DNA from: Legionella parisiensis
Lineage (GTDB): Bacteria > Pseudomonadota > Gammaproteobacteria > Legionellales > Legionellaceae
Direction of reading: 5' to 3'
DNA: 38,155 bases
Assembly (NCBI RefSeq): GCF_001467945.1
Contig: NZ_LNYQ01000013.1
Coordinates: 1,056,507-1,094,661 of the forward strand
Below the pieces are notes generated by a model that was given only the letters and a program-made list of their open reading frames with translations, had not been told where the DNA came from and searched no databases. The translations under genes and the position numbers were made by a program. Below, piece after piece: positions 30,706-38,155 of the stretch (the first letter of the stretch is position 1; each line of letters starts with the position of its first letter).

Positions 30706-31982
30706 ACAAGAATGAACGACTGCATGCCTTAAAAATTTTAACTCACTTATTAACTGACAAATCATCCTTATCCCAGCTTATGCCTGCAACAGCTGAAGTA
30801 AGCCCGATGACCAAAGAGATTTGCTTTGGCTTTTGTCGTCATTATTTTCGTTTACAAGCCTTAGCGGCATGTTTACTTCAAAAAAAGCCTAAGGAAGTGG
30901 AAGTCTGGGTTTCGCTGCTTATCGGTCTTTATCAATTACACTATATGCAGTTGCCCGATTATGCCGTAGTCAAAGAAACAGTTGCCTTACTTGAAAAAAT
31001 CAAAAAAACATGGGCAAAAGGCTTAGTGAACGCCGTTTTACGCAATTTTTGCCGCCAGCAAAAAGAACTTTTAGCACGTCTTAGCACAGATCCTTTATTT
31101 ATTCATGGCCAGCCCCAATGGTTATTGGAACGTTTACAAGCAGATTGGCCTGATGACTGGCAATCCATTGCCCAAGCAAATGACATGCATCCACCCATGA
31201 CATTAAGAGTGAACGTACAAAAAAATTCTGTTGCGGAATATGTACAAGTTTTAAAGCGAGAAGGCATTGCTGCTGAACCCCATCCTGTAGCACCTGAAGG
31301 AATTAATTTAATAAAACCTTGCGACGTACGCCAGCTCCCTGGTTTTGCAGAAGGATGTATTTCCGTTCAAGATGGCGCAGCACAATTGGCTACCTCTTTA
31401 TTGTCCCTAAAACCAGGGTTACGTCTTCTCGATGCCTGTTGTGCTCCCGGGGGAAAAACCTGCCATATTTTAGAAAAAGAACCTAATCTGTCGGCGTGTA
31501 TTGCTCTAGATGTTGATCCCAAGCGGTTGAAACGCGTGCGAGAAAACTTAGATCGCCTTAACTTGCATGCAACGTTAATGGAGGGCGATGCTTTAACTCC
31601 TGCCAAATGGTGGGACGGTCAACTTTTTGATCGTATTTTGTTAGATGCCCCTTGTTCTGCAACAGGTGTCATTCGACGCCATTCAGACATAAAAATATTA
31701 CGTAACAATGAAGAAATTGGTGCTATAACCAAAATCCAGCATAAAATGCTCGATTGCTTATGGCCTTTACTCGCAAAAGGCGGCTTACTTGTTTATGCCA
31801 CTTGTTCGGTGATGCCTGCTGAAAATGAGCAACAAATTGCAAATTTTGTTGCAACCCATCCAGACTGTACGATAATAAAAGAATACGGGTTCAATGGCCA
31901 TGCAACTCAGCATGGCCTACAAATTTTACCCGGGGAACAAGGTATGGATGGATTTTTTTACGCTATGCTATTTAAAGGGTAA
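30702..31982 (+). CDS. rsmB: 16S rRNA (cytosine-967-C5) methyltransferase
   Basis: Methylates C967 of 16S rRNA. The 426-residue protein has an N-terminal NusB-like RNA-binding domain (about 1-135) and a C-terminal Rossmann methyltransferase with SAM motif [11 protein letters not shown], the proline-cysteine motif DAPCSATG and the catalytic [14 protein letters not shown]. The start at ATG 30702 overlaps the fmt stop by 4 bp; an upstream in-frame TTG inside fmt is not needed. The coupling fmt-rsmB is common in gammaproteobacteria. Confidence 0.95.
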   Translation: MNKNERLHALKILTHLLTDKSSLSQLMPATAEVSPMTKEICFGFCRHYFRLQALAACLLQKKPKEVEVWVSLLIGLYQLHYMQLPDYAVVKETVALLEKIKKTWAKGLVNAVLRNFCRQQKELLARLSTDPLFIHGQPQWLLERLQADWPDDWQSIAQANDMHPPMTLRVNVQKNSVAEYVQVLKREGIAAEPHPVAPEGINLIKPCDVRQLPGFAEGCISVQDGAAQLATSLLSLKPGLRLLDACCAPGGKTCHILEKEPNLSACIALDVDPKRLKRVRENLDRLNLHATLMEGDALTPAKWWDGQLFDRILLDAPCSATGVIRRHSDIKILRNNEEIGAITKIQHKMLDCLWPLLAKGGLLVYATCSVMPAENEQQIANFVATHPDCTIIKEYGFNGHATQHGLQILPGEQGMDGFFYAMLFKG

Positions 31983-32054
31983 TAACTCTTCCCAAGTTAA
32001 CTTGAACATTGGAGTTGAGTGTAAGTTGTAAGTGCTTCTATTTAAGGATAAAAA

Positions 32055-32810
32055 ATGACATTCAATTGGCCGTTAATTATCGTTTTGTTCTGCTTATCCA
32101 TCCCAGGTGTTGTCATTGCAATAAAACGTTTAATTTATTTTTTGTTACCAGATAATTCGGAAGAATTACAAAAACGGGTGAGTCGTTTCGCCACCTTGCA
32201 AACCTTATTCATGGTTTTAGTTCTTTGCATTACGGGTGCGGTTCTATCTAACACTACTGGCTTACATGCCACAATACTTGAAGAACTTTTACTGGGTACT
32301 GTAGGAATAAATGCACTTCTTCCTATTTTATTACCAACTGTTTTGTATGGCTTTTTTGGGTTGCTGGTGTTTCTAGTTCTTTACTATGGCGTCATTGCAC
32401 GCATCATAGATAAAAAAAACATGGAAATCATGACTAATATCCGCATGGCTCTCGGTGTAGATGGCTGTGTTCTTTATGGAGGTGTAGTAGAGGAAGTCAT
32501 TGCCCGATGGGGATTAATGAATCTTGCCACCTTTTTTGCACTGCTCTTTACGAAACAATATCCTGCCTTAATCATTTGGATTTCAATTGTCATTAGTGGT
32601 TTAGTATTTGCAATTAGCCAACTCCCGGTTTACCTTGCCGCGGGTTGTACCTCAACTCGACGTTTCATTTATTCTCTAATTTTACTTAGCCTTTACCAAT
32701 CATTACTTTTCGGGTATCTATTTTGGCAATATGGGCTTATTGTAGGGATATTAGCGCATATGTTGTTCCATTTGGGATGGGCAGTATTTGAAAATGTAAA
32801 AAAATCGTAA
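32055..32810 (+). CDS. CPBP-family intramembrane protease-like protein
   Basis: A 251-residue polytopic protein with about six to seven hydrophobic segments (e.g. WPLIIVLFCLSIPGVVIAI, GFFGLLVFLVLYYGVIARI, ALIIWISIVISGLVFAI, LIVGILAHMLFHLGWAVF). Motif 1 of the CPBP/Abi (CAAX protease) family is present as VVEEVIARWG (EExxxR), and a His motif as HMLFHLGW. The FxxxH motif appears as FAISQLP, lacking His, so catalytic competence is uncertain. AAGGA is 7 bases before ATG. It stands alone after rsmB. Confidence 0.75.
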   Translation: MTFNWPLIIVLFCLSIPGVVIAIKRLIYFLLPDNSEELQKRVSRFATLQTLFMVLVLCITGAVLSNTTGLHATILEELLLGTVGINALLPILLPTVLYGFFGLLVFLVLYYGVIARIIDKKNMEIMTNIRMALGVDGCVLYGGVVEEVIARWGLMNLATFFALLFTKQYPALIIWISIVISGLVFAISQLPVYLAAGCTSTRRFIYSLILLSLYQSLLFGYLFWQYGLIVGILAHMLFHLGWAVFENVKKS

Positions 32811-32821
32811 AACCATCCCCC

Positions 32822-32841
32822 CTTAATCTTGCCTTAACCTT
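32822..32841 (+). promoter_or_regulatory. Tandem PmrA-like boxes
   Basis: CTTAATCTT (32822-32830), 2 bp, CTTAACCTT (32833-32841). The Legionella PmrA element is, as I recall, cTTAATatT twice with 2-bp spacing. A TATCCT -10-like box follows at 32849-32854, and the gene starts at 32886. Spacing and repeat structure fit; the second box has one less typical base. Confidence 0.5.
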
Positions 32842-32885
32842 AATCTTTTATCCTACAAGGGAATGAGTTAAGTTAGGGGTAGGAT

Positions 32886-33383
32886 ATGTCTTCAAGTAAT
32901 GAATTTGCTGTGTTGGTAAATCAATTACACAGATCACCTAATGATCCTGTTTTAAAGCAAGCTGTAGTTCAACATTTACCTAAAATGATGGCTTTAGCTC
33001 AAGATAACCCTATGGCCCTATATCATTTAGCTCATATTTATCCACCAACATCTTCTCAGTACAAACAAACGATGCGCCAAGCTGCTAATTTGGGATGTAC
33101 TAATGCCATGTTGGTTATGTGCCAAATATTGGGAAAATCAACAGAGTCTGGCGATCTGAAAAAAGCAGCACATTATGTAGCTATGATTAATAAGTCTGAT
33201 GATACATACATCAAAGAGCAGACGAAATTACTCGTTGATGAATATCCTCAATTAGCAAGAGCATTACAAGAGCAAGCGAAACCAAATTTAAGTTACAGTC
33301 TCGCTCATCGGTTCTTTACACCACAACAAGAAAAGGAAGAATCATCACTGGAGCTTATGCGCACGGCAACATGCAAAGTCTAA
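32886..33383 (+). CDS. Candidate Dot/Icm effector or Sel1-like helical protein
   Basis: A 165-residue protein with helix pairs resembling Sel1/TPR-type repeats (MALYHLAHIYPPTSSQYKQT, then MRQAANLGCTNAMLVMC). There is no signal peptide or TM. The C-terminal 25 residues contain EKEESSLE, close to the glutamate-rich E-block of Dot/Icm translocation signals. The PmrA-like tandem boxes upstream are typical of effector genes. TAGGA precedes ATG closely. I infer a small secreted effector; a cytosolic housekeeping role is not excluded. I cannot match it to a named effector. Confidence 0.5.
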   Translation: MSSSNEFAVLVNQLHRSPNDPVLKQAVVQHLPKMMALAQDNPMALYHLAHIYPPTSSQYKQTMRQAANLGCTNAMLVMCQILGKSTESGDLKKAAHYVAMINKSDDTYIKEQTKLLVDEYPQLARALQEQAKPNLSYSLAHRFFTPQQEKEESSLELMRTATCKV

Positions 33384-33413
33384 TTCTCATACATTAAATT
33401 TAAAAAACCGGAG

Positions 33414-33438
33414 CCTGGGTGAAACAAAGCAACCCAGG
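33414..33438. terminator. CCTGGGT/ACCCAGG hairpin between convergent genes
   Basis: CCTGGGT (33414-33420) pairs with ACCCAGG (33432-33438), 7 bp, in the 67-bp gap between two convergent genes. Same stem as at 23724-23752. Likely bidirectional terminator or intergenic repeat. Confidence 0.5.
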
Positions 33439-33450
33439 TAACAGTGAATT

Positions 33451-34743
33451 TTAAACAATCAAAAAGCGAAAATTCTTTTGAATCTCATTCAAATCAAACT
33501 GATTTAAATACAAAGAAAAACTCATCCAAGCACTTAACGCCGCTAAATCTTGAAAAGGAGGCGGAAGATAAACTGGATTAGTTAAGACTCCACGCTCTTT
33601 TAACTCAGTAAGTAAGGGCAAATCATCCAGAACTAATTTTCCGGTAAATAATAAGGGAATAGAGTCAACATGTTTTCGACTGATCGCAAAACGGATGTAA
33701 TTGTAAATTAATACAAAACCTTTAGCATAAGATAAATCTTTGGTAAAAGGTCCTCCAGTTGGTGTACTTCCCCTAAAAACACGTACTGTTTGATTGTAAC
33801 TGTCTTCCTCGCTTAAACCACAATCCATAAAATAATTATAAATATCGAGAAAGTTTGCCCCTTGTGTGACCATATCTAGAGCAATCACACGATTGGTAAT
33901 CTTTAGCATGCGGCTGGGATATGAAGAAAACGTCACAACTTCGGTAATTACTGCCAGACCTTCTTGAATAACACTACTGGAAGGCGAACCCTTGGAAAGG
34001 AAAAAACAATTAGGTTGTATGGAACCATTCAAGGTTGTTCCTACGTGCACCCAACCTTCATGGACCTCCAGATAACGAAGATCCCGATCACTGAACATAG
34101 CCTGTTGACTTAGTTTTATGCTGTCCGCTCCAGCAGAGGCATCGGCAATCATATCGTCACTGACCATCACGGTTACCTTGCCAGGATGTTTATCAAAAAA
34201 CTGTCCCAAACGTGCTTGCAAAATTTCTTGAGCCTGTTGGGGTGTATAACGTTTTACATCAGCTTCAGATTGCAATTGGACACTAAGGCCTGATAATACA
34301 TCAAAGAGTAAAGTCCCCATTTCCGACATGCGTGGCCCACCCGCATAAAACACATCATTTGGGCTCCCATACAATTCCATTGCTAATTCAGAAAATGCGG
34401 GAGTACCTCGCACAGCGAGCATTTGCGTGGCTCGACTATATTCCTCACACTGCCGGCGTATCAAACGAGTCAAGGTAGAATATTGTCCAAGTTGATTTTG
34501 AGTATCACGCAAAATAATACGAAACTCTTCTTGTTTCTCGTGAACATCAAAAGGCAAAGGCTTTTTGTCGTAATATTCTTTATCAACAGCAGGAAGCTTT
34601 TTGCCTTTATTTTTAAAGAATTCCTTTTTTATCGTCTCATCCCATTTAATACTATCAAGAATCCTGATCTTGCGTTGCGCTTCCACGATACGCTGCGATA
34701 ATTCCTGTACAATAAGCAACTCAGCTGATTCTGATGGTGTCAT
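33451..34743 (-). CDS. QEGLA-motif (DUF1704, MATCAP-like) metallopeptidase family protein
   Basis: A 430-residue protein of the TIGR02421/DUF1704 family, once annotated as a flavohemoglobin expression modulator. The zinc site HExxxH is present as VHEGWVHVG, followed by VIQEGLAVITE, the family signature with the third ligand Glu. The N-terminal 120 residues are helical and charged. The eukaryotic relatives (MATCAP) are tubulin carboxypeptidases, so peptidase activity is plausible. It follows the dapA-lipoprotein pair in the same direction by 10 bp, so may be cotranscribed. Confidence 0.8.
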   Translation of the reverse strand: MTPSESAELLIVQELSQRIVEAQRKIRILDSIKWDETIKKEFFKNKGKKLPAVDKEYYDKKPLPFDVHEKQEEFRIILRDTQNQLGQYSTLTRLIRRQCEEYSRATQMLAVRGTPAFSELAMELYGSPNDVFYAGGPRMSEMGTLLFDVLSGLSVQLQSEADVKRYTPQQAQEILQARLGQFFDKHPGKVTVMVSDDMIADASAGADSIKLSQQAMFSDRDLRYLEVHEGWVHVGTTLNGSIQPNCFFLSKGSPSSSVIQEGLAVITEVVTFSSYPSRMLKITNRVIALDMVTQGANFLDIYNYFMDCGLSEEDSYNQTVRVFRGSTPTGGPFTKDLSYAKGFVLIYNYIRFAISRKHVDSIPLLFTGKLVLDDLPLLTELKERGVLTNPVYLPPPFQDLAALSAWMSFSLYLNQFDLNEIQKNFRFLIV

Positions 34744-34753
34744 AATAAACCCT

Positions 34754-34966
34754 TTATGATACAGGTGGAGCGATACTTACCTGTGCATTCTGATTCTGTT
34801 GAGGCAAATCATAAAAACTACTAATGTTTGCTTTCGTTAATGGTGGTGGAACTTCCAATGAGGGACCATTACGACTGCTCAGATAAAGATGCTCACCATT
34901 ACTTGCATAACGACTACACCCAGTGAGTAAAAGCACAAAAAAAACAATAAAACCCAAATTTTTCAC
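34754..34966 (-). CDS. Short BamC-like lipoprotein
   Basis: A 70-residue lipoprotein, signal peptide with lipobox LLTGC (Cys17). The mature part YLSSRNGPSLEVPPPL plus FYDLP matches the N-terminal unstructured stretch of BamC/NlpB, which in E. coli is encoded directly after dapA and binds BamD. The two helix-grip domains of BamC are missing. The GTG start abuts the dapA stop with no gap. Possibly a minimal BamC that retains only the BamD-binding part. Confidence 0.7.
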   Translation of the reverse strand: MKNLGFIVFFVLLLTGCSRYASNGEHLYLSSRNGPSLEVPPPLTKANISSFYDLPQQNQNAQVSIAPPVS

Positions 34967-35839
34967 TTAAATCAACTCCAAACTTTTCATTACCTTTTCC
35001 AACGGTTCATGATGTTCCTTAGATAAACGAGTTAACGGCATCCTTAATTCATTCTCCATTAACCCCATTCTGCTTGCTGCCCATTTTACTGCAATTGGAT
35101 TTGTTTCAATAAACAATAATTCATATAGAGGCATCAGTTGTTCGTTTAAACGCAAACATGCAGCATGATCACCATCTAATGCTGAGTCGCATAATTTAGC
35201 CATTAATTTTGCGACCACATTCGCTGCGGCTGAAATATTTCCCTTGGCTCCAGAAAGCATCCAGGATGCTGCGGTAAAATCATCACCACTAAATACATCA
35301 ATACTGCCTTCTGAAAGGCGTAAAATCTGTTGTAACCGCGTCATCTGCCCAGTAGCGTCTTTTATCCCCACAATATTGGAAATTTTGGCAAGTCTGGCTA
35401 CCGTTTCAGGCAACATATCACAAGCAGTTCGTGTTGGCACGTTATAAAGAATAATCGGTATAGCAACTGCTTCAGCTATTTGGCTGTAATGCTGATACAA
35501 ACCCTCTTGAGTAGGTCTGATATAAGCTGGTGTCATGATTAAAGCAGCGTGAGCCCCACATTCCATTGCTTCCTGAGTTAATTGAATACAATCCCGAGTT
35601 GCATTCATGGCTGTACCCGCAATAACAGGAATCCGTTCTTTAGCTTGGTCTATTACTGTTTTTATAACTAACAGTTTTTCTTCATGAGATAAAGTACCGG
35701 ACTCGCCCGTAGAGCCTGCCGCAACCAGAGCATGGCTGCCCATTTCAATATGAAACTCGACCAAATCCCGTAAACGCGGCACATCAATCTGATCATCTTT
35801 CATGGGAGTTAATAAAGCTACAATGCTTCCTTTAAACAT
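34967..35839 (-). CDS. dapA: 4-hydroxy-tetrahydrodipicolinate synthase
   Basis: First committed step of lysine/diaminopimelate synthesis: condenses pyruvate with aspartate semialdehyde. A TIM-barrel of 290 residues with [11 protein letters not shown] (pyruvate carboxylate binding), [13 protein letters not shown] (catalytic Tyr and substrate-binding Arg) and [10 protein letters not shown] (Schiff-base Lys). AGGGGA precedes ATG. It leads the cluster with the BamC-like lipoprotein. Confidence 0.96.
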   Translation of the reverse strand: MFKGSIVALLTPMKDDQIDVPRLRDLVEFHIEMGSHALVAAGSTGESGTLSHEEKLLVIKTVIDQAKERIPVIAGTAMNATRDCIQLTQEAMECGAHAALIMTPAYIRPTQEGLYQHYSQIAEAVAIPIILYNVPTRTACDMLPETVARLAKISNIVGIKDATGQMTRLQQILRLSEGSIDVFSGDDFTAASWMLSGAKGNISAAANVVAKLMAKLCDSALDGDHAACLRLNEQLMPLYELLFIETNPIAVKWAASRMGLMENELRMPLTRLSKEHHEPLEKVMKSLELI

Positions 35840-36070
35840 AAGGTCCCCTAATTTTTTGTTCCTATGTTAATACTACTGGAAAATGTAGGTCAGAGTAAAA
35901 TCTGATATTTAAAAAAATGTTCGGCAAAACATATTATGATCATTTATTTTACATTAAATATTTTTTTTGTACTAAAATCATAGTGAAGATGAAGCAACCA
36001 GGATTTTCTTGTCAATGAATATCTGCTTTATCAATGCAGGAATCCTGAAAACTATAGAAAGGAGTTCACT

Positions 36071-36328
36071 ATGAAGAAAATTATCGCTCCCTTATGTTTT
36101 GCTGGTATATCAGCTTTTATGCTTGGGGGTTGTACTGGCGCTCAAGTAGGTACTGCCGCTGGCGGTGCTGCAGGGGCAGGCATAGGCTATGCTGCAACTG
36201 GAGGTAGTGCTGTAGGAACAGTAATTGGTGCAGGAGCGGGTGCATTGGTAGGAAATGCAATCGGCCGAGACCAAGATCGACGATATTACTATAGTCGTGG
36301 TTATTATCGTCCTTATTACTATTACTAA
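36071..36328 (+). CDS. Glycine-zipper lipoprotein
   Basis: An 85-residue lipoprotein with signal peptide and lipobox MLGGC (Cys21). A glycine-zipper stretch follows (GTAAGGAAGAGIGYAATGGS, then GTVIGAGAGALVGNAIGRDQ) as in SlyB/OmpA-like osmotically regulated lipoproteins, able to pack into a membrane. The C-terminus is Tyr-rich (RRYYYSRGYYRPYYYY). GGAG lies 6 bases before ATG. A terminator hairpin follows. Confidence 0.85.
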   Translation: MKKIIAPLCFAGISAFMLGGCTGAQVGTAAGGAAGAGIGYAATGGSAVGTVIGAGAGALVGNAIGRDQDRRYYYSRGYYRPYYYY

Positions 36329-36348
36329 TATCAATACAAATAAATATA

Positions 36349-36380
36349 CCCTTAATCTCCAAAAGAGGTTAAGGGTTTTA
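36349..36380 (+). terminator. Rho-independent terminator after the glycine-zipper lipoprotein
   Basis: CCCTTAA (36349-36355) pairs with TTAAGGG (36369-36375), with T-G and CTC/GAG extending the stem, followed by TTTT. It is placed 20 bp after the stop. Confidence 0.75.
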
Positions 36381-36555
36381 AATTGTAACAGTTAAGCCAA
36401 GAATATTTCATTCAACGAGGTTAAAGTTTAAAGAAATAAAAAATCTTACTGAATGTAGGCAATATCAAATTTCCATTGCTATACTTTTAAAAGAATTTTT
36501 AGATTAATCGTAAGCGATTGATCATTCAATCAAAATAATACAAGGACTGTTCATC

Positions 36556-37338
36556 ATGCGCTTAAAAAATAAAGTAGCAATAATCACTGGGGCTGCAAGT
36601 GGGATAGGTAAAGAAATCGCCTTGGTCTATGCAAAAGAAGGGGCTAAAGTTGCTATTGCTGATCTCAATCTGGAGCAAGCCAAGAGTGCGGCAGAAGAAA
36701 TAAAGTCTAAAGGTGGCGAGGCGATGGCTGTTGCCATGAATGTCACCGATGAAAACGAAGTTGATAAAGGTGTCGATGATGTTGCCAAACATTTTGGCGG
36801 CGTTGACGTAATGGTCAGCAATGCAGGAATACAAATTATCAGCCCTGTAGAACAATTGGCTTTTTCTGATTGGAAAAAATTAATATCCATCCAGCTGGAT
36901 GGAGCTTTTTTAACGACACGCGCAGCATTAAGACACATGTATGCCTCCGGTAAAGGAGGAAGTATTATTTATATGGGATCAGTCCATTCCAAAGAAGCCT
37001 CTAAACTGAAAGCACCTTATGTTACTGCAAAACATGGTTTGATTGGTTTGTGTAAAGTAGTTGCCAAAGAAGGGGCAGCCCATAATGTGCGCGCTAATGT
37101 CATTTGCCCAGGCTTCGTACGTACGCCTTTAGTAGATAAACAGATTCCTGAACAAGCTAAAGAATTAGGCATCACTGAAGAACAAGTCATCAAGAATGTC
37201 ATGCTTAAGGATACAGTTGACGGAGAGTTCACTACTACGGACGACGTAGCGCAAACTGCATTATTTTTTGCTTCCTTTGCATCAAACGCCCTCACAGGCC
37301 AATCATTGATAGTAAGTCATGGATGGTTCATGGAGTAA
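36556..37338 (+). CDS. bdhA: 3-hydroxybutyrate dehydrogenase
   Basis: Short-chain dehydrogenase interconverting 3-hydroxybutyrate and acetoacetate with NAD, used to mobilise poly-3-hydroxybutyrate. 260 residues. NAD site [15 protein letters not shown] motif (VSNAGIQII), catalytic Ser in MGSVHS and Tyr-x3-Lys in YVTAKHG, ending VSHGWFME, typical for the family. AAGGA precedes ATG. The patatin gene starts 6 bp after its stop, matching the bdhA-patD operon of L. pneumophila, linked to intracellular replication. Confidence 0.93.
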   Translation: MRLKNKVAIITGAASGIGKEIALVYAKEGAKVAIADLNLEQAKSAAEEIKSKGGEAMAVAMNVTDENEVDKGVDDVAKHFGGVDVMVSNAGIQIISPVEQLAFSDWKKLISIQLDGAFLTTRAALRHMYASGKGGSIIYMGSVHSKEASKLKAPYVTAKHGLIGLCKVVAKEGAAHNVRANVICPGFVRTPLVDKQIPEQAKELGITEEQVIKNVMLKDTVDGEFTTTDDVAQTALFFASFASNALTGQSLIVSHGWFME

Positions 37339-37344
37339 GCCCCT

Positions 37345-38155
37345 ATGGCTCGGACGAATAAAGGTAAAACCCAAAAGCAGCAGCATCATCATATTGCCTG
37401 CTGTTTTCAAGGAGGAGGCGCTTTAGGCGCCTATCAAGTAGGCGTTTTACATGCTCTTGATGAAGCAGGCTATGATCCAAGTTGGTTTGCTGGTACCTCA
37501 ATAGGTGCCATCAATGCTGCAATTGCAGCAGGCAATCCACCTAAAGAACGTGTTGAAAAAATGTATCAATTTTGGGAGACCATTGCCACACCTTCTTTTA
37601 TAGAGGGCACATTTTTTCCCAATGATGATGAGGGCCGAAAGATAGAACATCTCTTCTCTGCCCAATCCGCATTACTTTTTGGCCAGCCAGGTTTTTTTGC
37701 ACCGCGTTTCCCCCCTCTTCTTATGGGGTATTATGATAGGCCCGATAGCATAAGTTTTTACGATACTAGTAATTTAAAATCTACTTTAGAACAATTTATC
37801 GATTTTGATCGCCTCAACTCCAAAGAAACCCGCATAAGCGTTGGCGCGGTTGAAATCTGTTCGGGTGAAATGGTGTATTTTGATTCACAAGATACAAGAA
37901 TTAGGCCTGAGCATATTATGGCAAGCGGGGCCTTACCTCCTGGTTTTCCAGCTGTTGAAATTGATGGAGAATATTATTGGGATGGCGGAATTTCCAGTAA
38001 TTCCCCAGCAACTTACGTCTTATCAGTCAATCGATGCCCCCGAAATTTACTGTGTTTTGCGATTCATTTATTTGACTCTTATGGCTTGTACCCTTGTTCA
38101 TTGGATGCAGTAATGAAGCGCAAAAAGGATATAGAGTATTCAAGCCGTTTTGCCC
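37345..38155 (+). CDS. patD: Patatin-like phospholipase PatD (partial, runs off window)
   Basis: The first 270 residues of a patatin-family lipase; the frame is open to the window end. The oxyanion loop GGGALGAYQVG, the nucleophile elbow GTSIG with Ser52 and the dyad partner DGG (Asp213) are all present, so the catalytic dyad is complete. It lies 6 bp after bdhA. In L. pneumophila the pair is an operon and PatD is a phospholipase A that contributes to host-cell infection. It lacks a signal peptide. Confidence 0.92.
   Translation, partial: MARTNKGKTQKQQHHHIACCFQGGGALGAYQVGVLHALDEAGYDPSWFAGTSIGAINAAIAAGNPPKERVEKMYQFWETIATPSFIEGTFFPNDDEGRKIEHLFSAQSALLFGQPGFFAPRFPPLLMGYYDRPDSISFYDTSNLKSTLEQFIDFDRLNSKETRISVGAVEICSGEMVYFDSQDTRIRPEHIMASGALPPGFPAVEIDGEYYWDGGISSNSPATYVLSVNRCPRNLLCFAIHLFDSYGLYPCSLDAVMKRKKDIEYSSRFA

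Overview
The window looks like a Legionella chromosome carrying a defence-rich integrated element. The genus call is an inference. It rests on the bdhA-patD pair at the right end (an operon described in L. pneumophila), the AT-rich gammaproteobacterial housekeeping genes, and a small gene with tandem PmrA-like boxes and a glutamate-rich C-terminus like Dot/Icm effectors. I could not run a database search, so species is open.

Left part (1-18.57 kb): an integrated element of about 18.3 kb. Its ends are a perfect 45-bp direct repeat (252-296 and 18494-18538) that is the 3' part of an intact tRNA-Pro(GGG) gene at 18494-18570 on the minus strand. Left of the element lie decayed ISL3- and IS30-type transposase tails. 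Inside, in order: a P4-type integrase; an AlbA_2/Schlafen-like ATP-binding regulator; a foldable inverted-repeat segment ahead of a small HTH protein; an origin-like intergenic region with two sets of direct repeats; a phage-replication-like protein; a Gabija-type pair (OLD nuclease GajA and UvrD-like helicase GajB); a membrane-anchored unknown; a 0.59-kb structured leader containing a complete type I hammerhead ribozyme, followed by two overlapping tyrosine recombinases (the first lacking most catalytic residues); a LOG-family enzyme; a MITE-like inverted repeat; a HEPN-like protein; a recombinase remnant; an FRG-domain protein with a one-TM partner; and a PD-(D/E)XK nuclease fused to a DUF2075 helicase. 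I see no conjugation or capsid genes, so transfer would need a helper, or the element is stranded.

Right part (18.6-38.2 kb): core chromosome. It holds two small envelope proteins, a glutaryl-CoA dehydrogenase overlapping a fused alpha/beta 2-oxoacid dehydrogenase E1, a small lipoprotein, topA, smg-dprA-LysM (minus) divergent from def-fmt-rsmB (plus), a CPBP-family membrane protein, the effector candidate, a QEGLA-motif metallopeptidase-like protein, dapA with a short BamC-like lipoprotein, a glycine-zipper lipoprotein, bdhA and the 5' part of patD, which runs off the window.

The observation I rate highest is the hammerhead ribozyme in the structured leader of the degenerate-plus-active recombinase pair, inside a defence island. 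Next are the foldable segment at 3873-3982, the origin-like repeats, and the uncharacterised cluster of HEPN, FRG-TM and nuclease-DUF2075 genes.
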